From NCBI GenBank assembly GCA_902779185.1, contig CACZAM010000006.1:70189-104056 (forward strand): 33,868 nucleotides of DNA, given 5' to 3'. This DNA comes from an uncultured Eubacteriales bacterium. GTDB lineage: Bacteria; Bacillota; Clostridia; Peptostreptococcales; Anaerovoracaceae. The position numbers and the translations under genes were made by a program. Shown here one piece after another: positions 33,751 to 33,868 of the stretch (positions are counted from its first letter, which is position 1; the number at the start of each line of letters is the position of its first letter). The notes below the pieces were generated by a model. It did no database searches. It had not been told where the DNA came from and saw only the letters and a list, made by a program, of their open reading frames with translations.

Positions 33751-33868
33751 TTACACGAGCTCGAGGTAAACTACCTCAGCGTTATCTCCCTGCCTAGGTC
33801 CCAGCTTGAGGATACGTGTGTATCCGCCGTTTCTGTTCTCATAGCCCGGAGCGATCTCATCGAAGAGT
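33751..33868 (-). CDS. rplQ: Ribosomal protein L17, C-terminal part (runs off window)
   Basis: The last 39 codons of L17 are present: [30 protein letters not shown] and the C-terminal [13 protein letters not shown] with KLGPR is diagnostic. L17 sits on the large ribosomal subunit near the exit tunnel. The 5' end lies beyond the window edge, where the rpoA-rplQ ribosomal operon would be expected. Confidence 0.95.
   Translation of the reverse strand, partial: LFDEIAPGYENRNGGYTRILKLGPRQGDNAEVVYLELV

Overview
The window looks like a chromosomal segment of a low-GC-lineage anaerobe (Clostridia; the gene set suggests Eubacteriales near the Family XIII / Anaerovoracaceae group, but that placement is tentative). 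The grounds are a greA-lysS pair, a dnaX-ybaB-recR cluster with a small SRP RNA, an ornithine-racemase-like PLP enzyme, YhgE/Pip proteins, AGGAGG-type ribosome sites and no outer-membrane genes. Nearly every gene is on the minus strand, so operons read from high to low coordinates. The one clear plus-strand gene is an HTH regulator at 33266-33631.

Region 1, about 1-6800, is accessory and more AT-rich. It holds an orphan 77-aa ORF and a 1092-aa secreted protein that joins BspA-type leucine-rich repeats, three InlB-like repeats and a C-terminal caspase-fold protease domain with a His/Cys pair and an EF-hand-like loop. Next comes a HipB/HipA-like regulator-kinase pair with two operators built into its promoter. 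A decayed mobile-element border follows: a truncated DUF3991/Toprim gene, a 31-aa ORF, and about 500 bp of non-coding DNA with several families of direct repeats.

Region 2, about 6800-21140, is mostly core. It contains lysS (with an unusual C-terminal tRNA-binding domain) coupled to greA, an ornithine-racemase-like gene and a long-chain acyl-CoA synthetase. A polar amino acid ABC transporter operon ends in a DapF-fold racemase/epimerase. It is followed by a YbaK-family deacylase, a BrnQ transporter, recR-ybaB-dnaX and the SRP RNA gene.

Region 3, about 21200-25900, is a tightly overlapping three-gene membrane operon: two YhgE/Pip proteins flank a small two-helix membrane protein.

Region 4, about 25900-32600, is the F1Fo ATP synthase operon in the order atpB-atpE-atpF-atpA-atpG-atpD-atpC. 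There is no separate atpH. Instead, the C-terminal domain of the delta subunit is fused in frame to the N-terminus of a complete alpha subunit, and the delta N-terminal domain is not encoded here. The c subunit also carries a signal-peptide-like extension. This remodelled peripheral-stalk connection is the most unusual thing in the window.

Region 5, 32600-33868, has a small unknown gene, a divergent HTH regulator with an inverted-repeat operator candidate, a bidirectional terminator and the 3' end of rplQ. Two long AT-ended inverted repeats (10406-10591 and 26399-26527) occupy intergenic gaps, one of them inside the atp operon.
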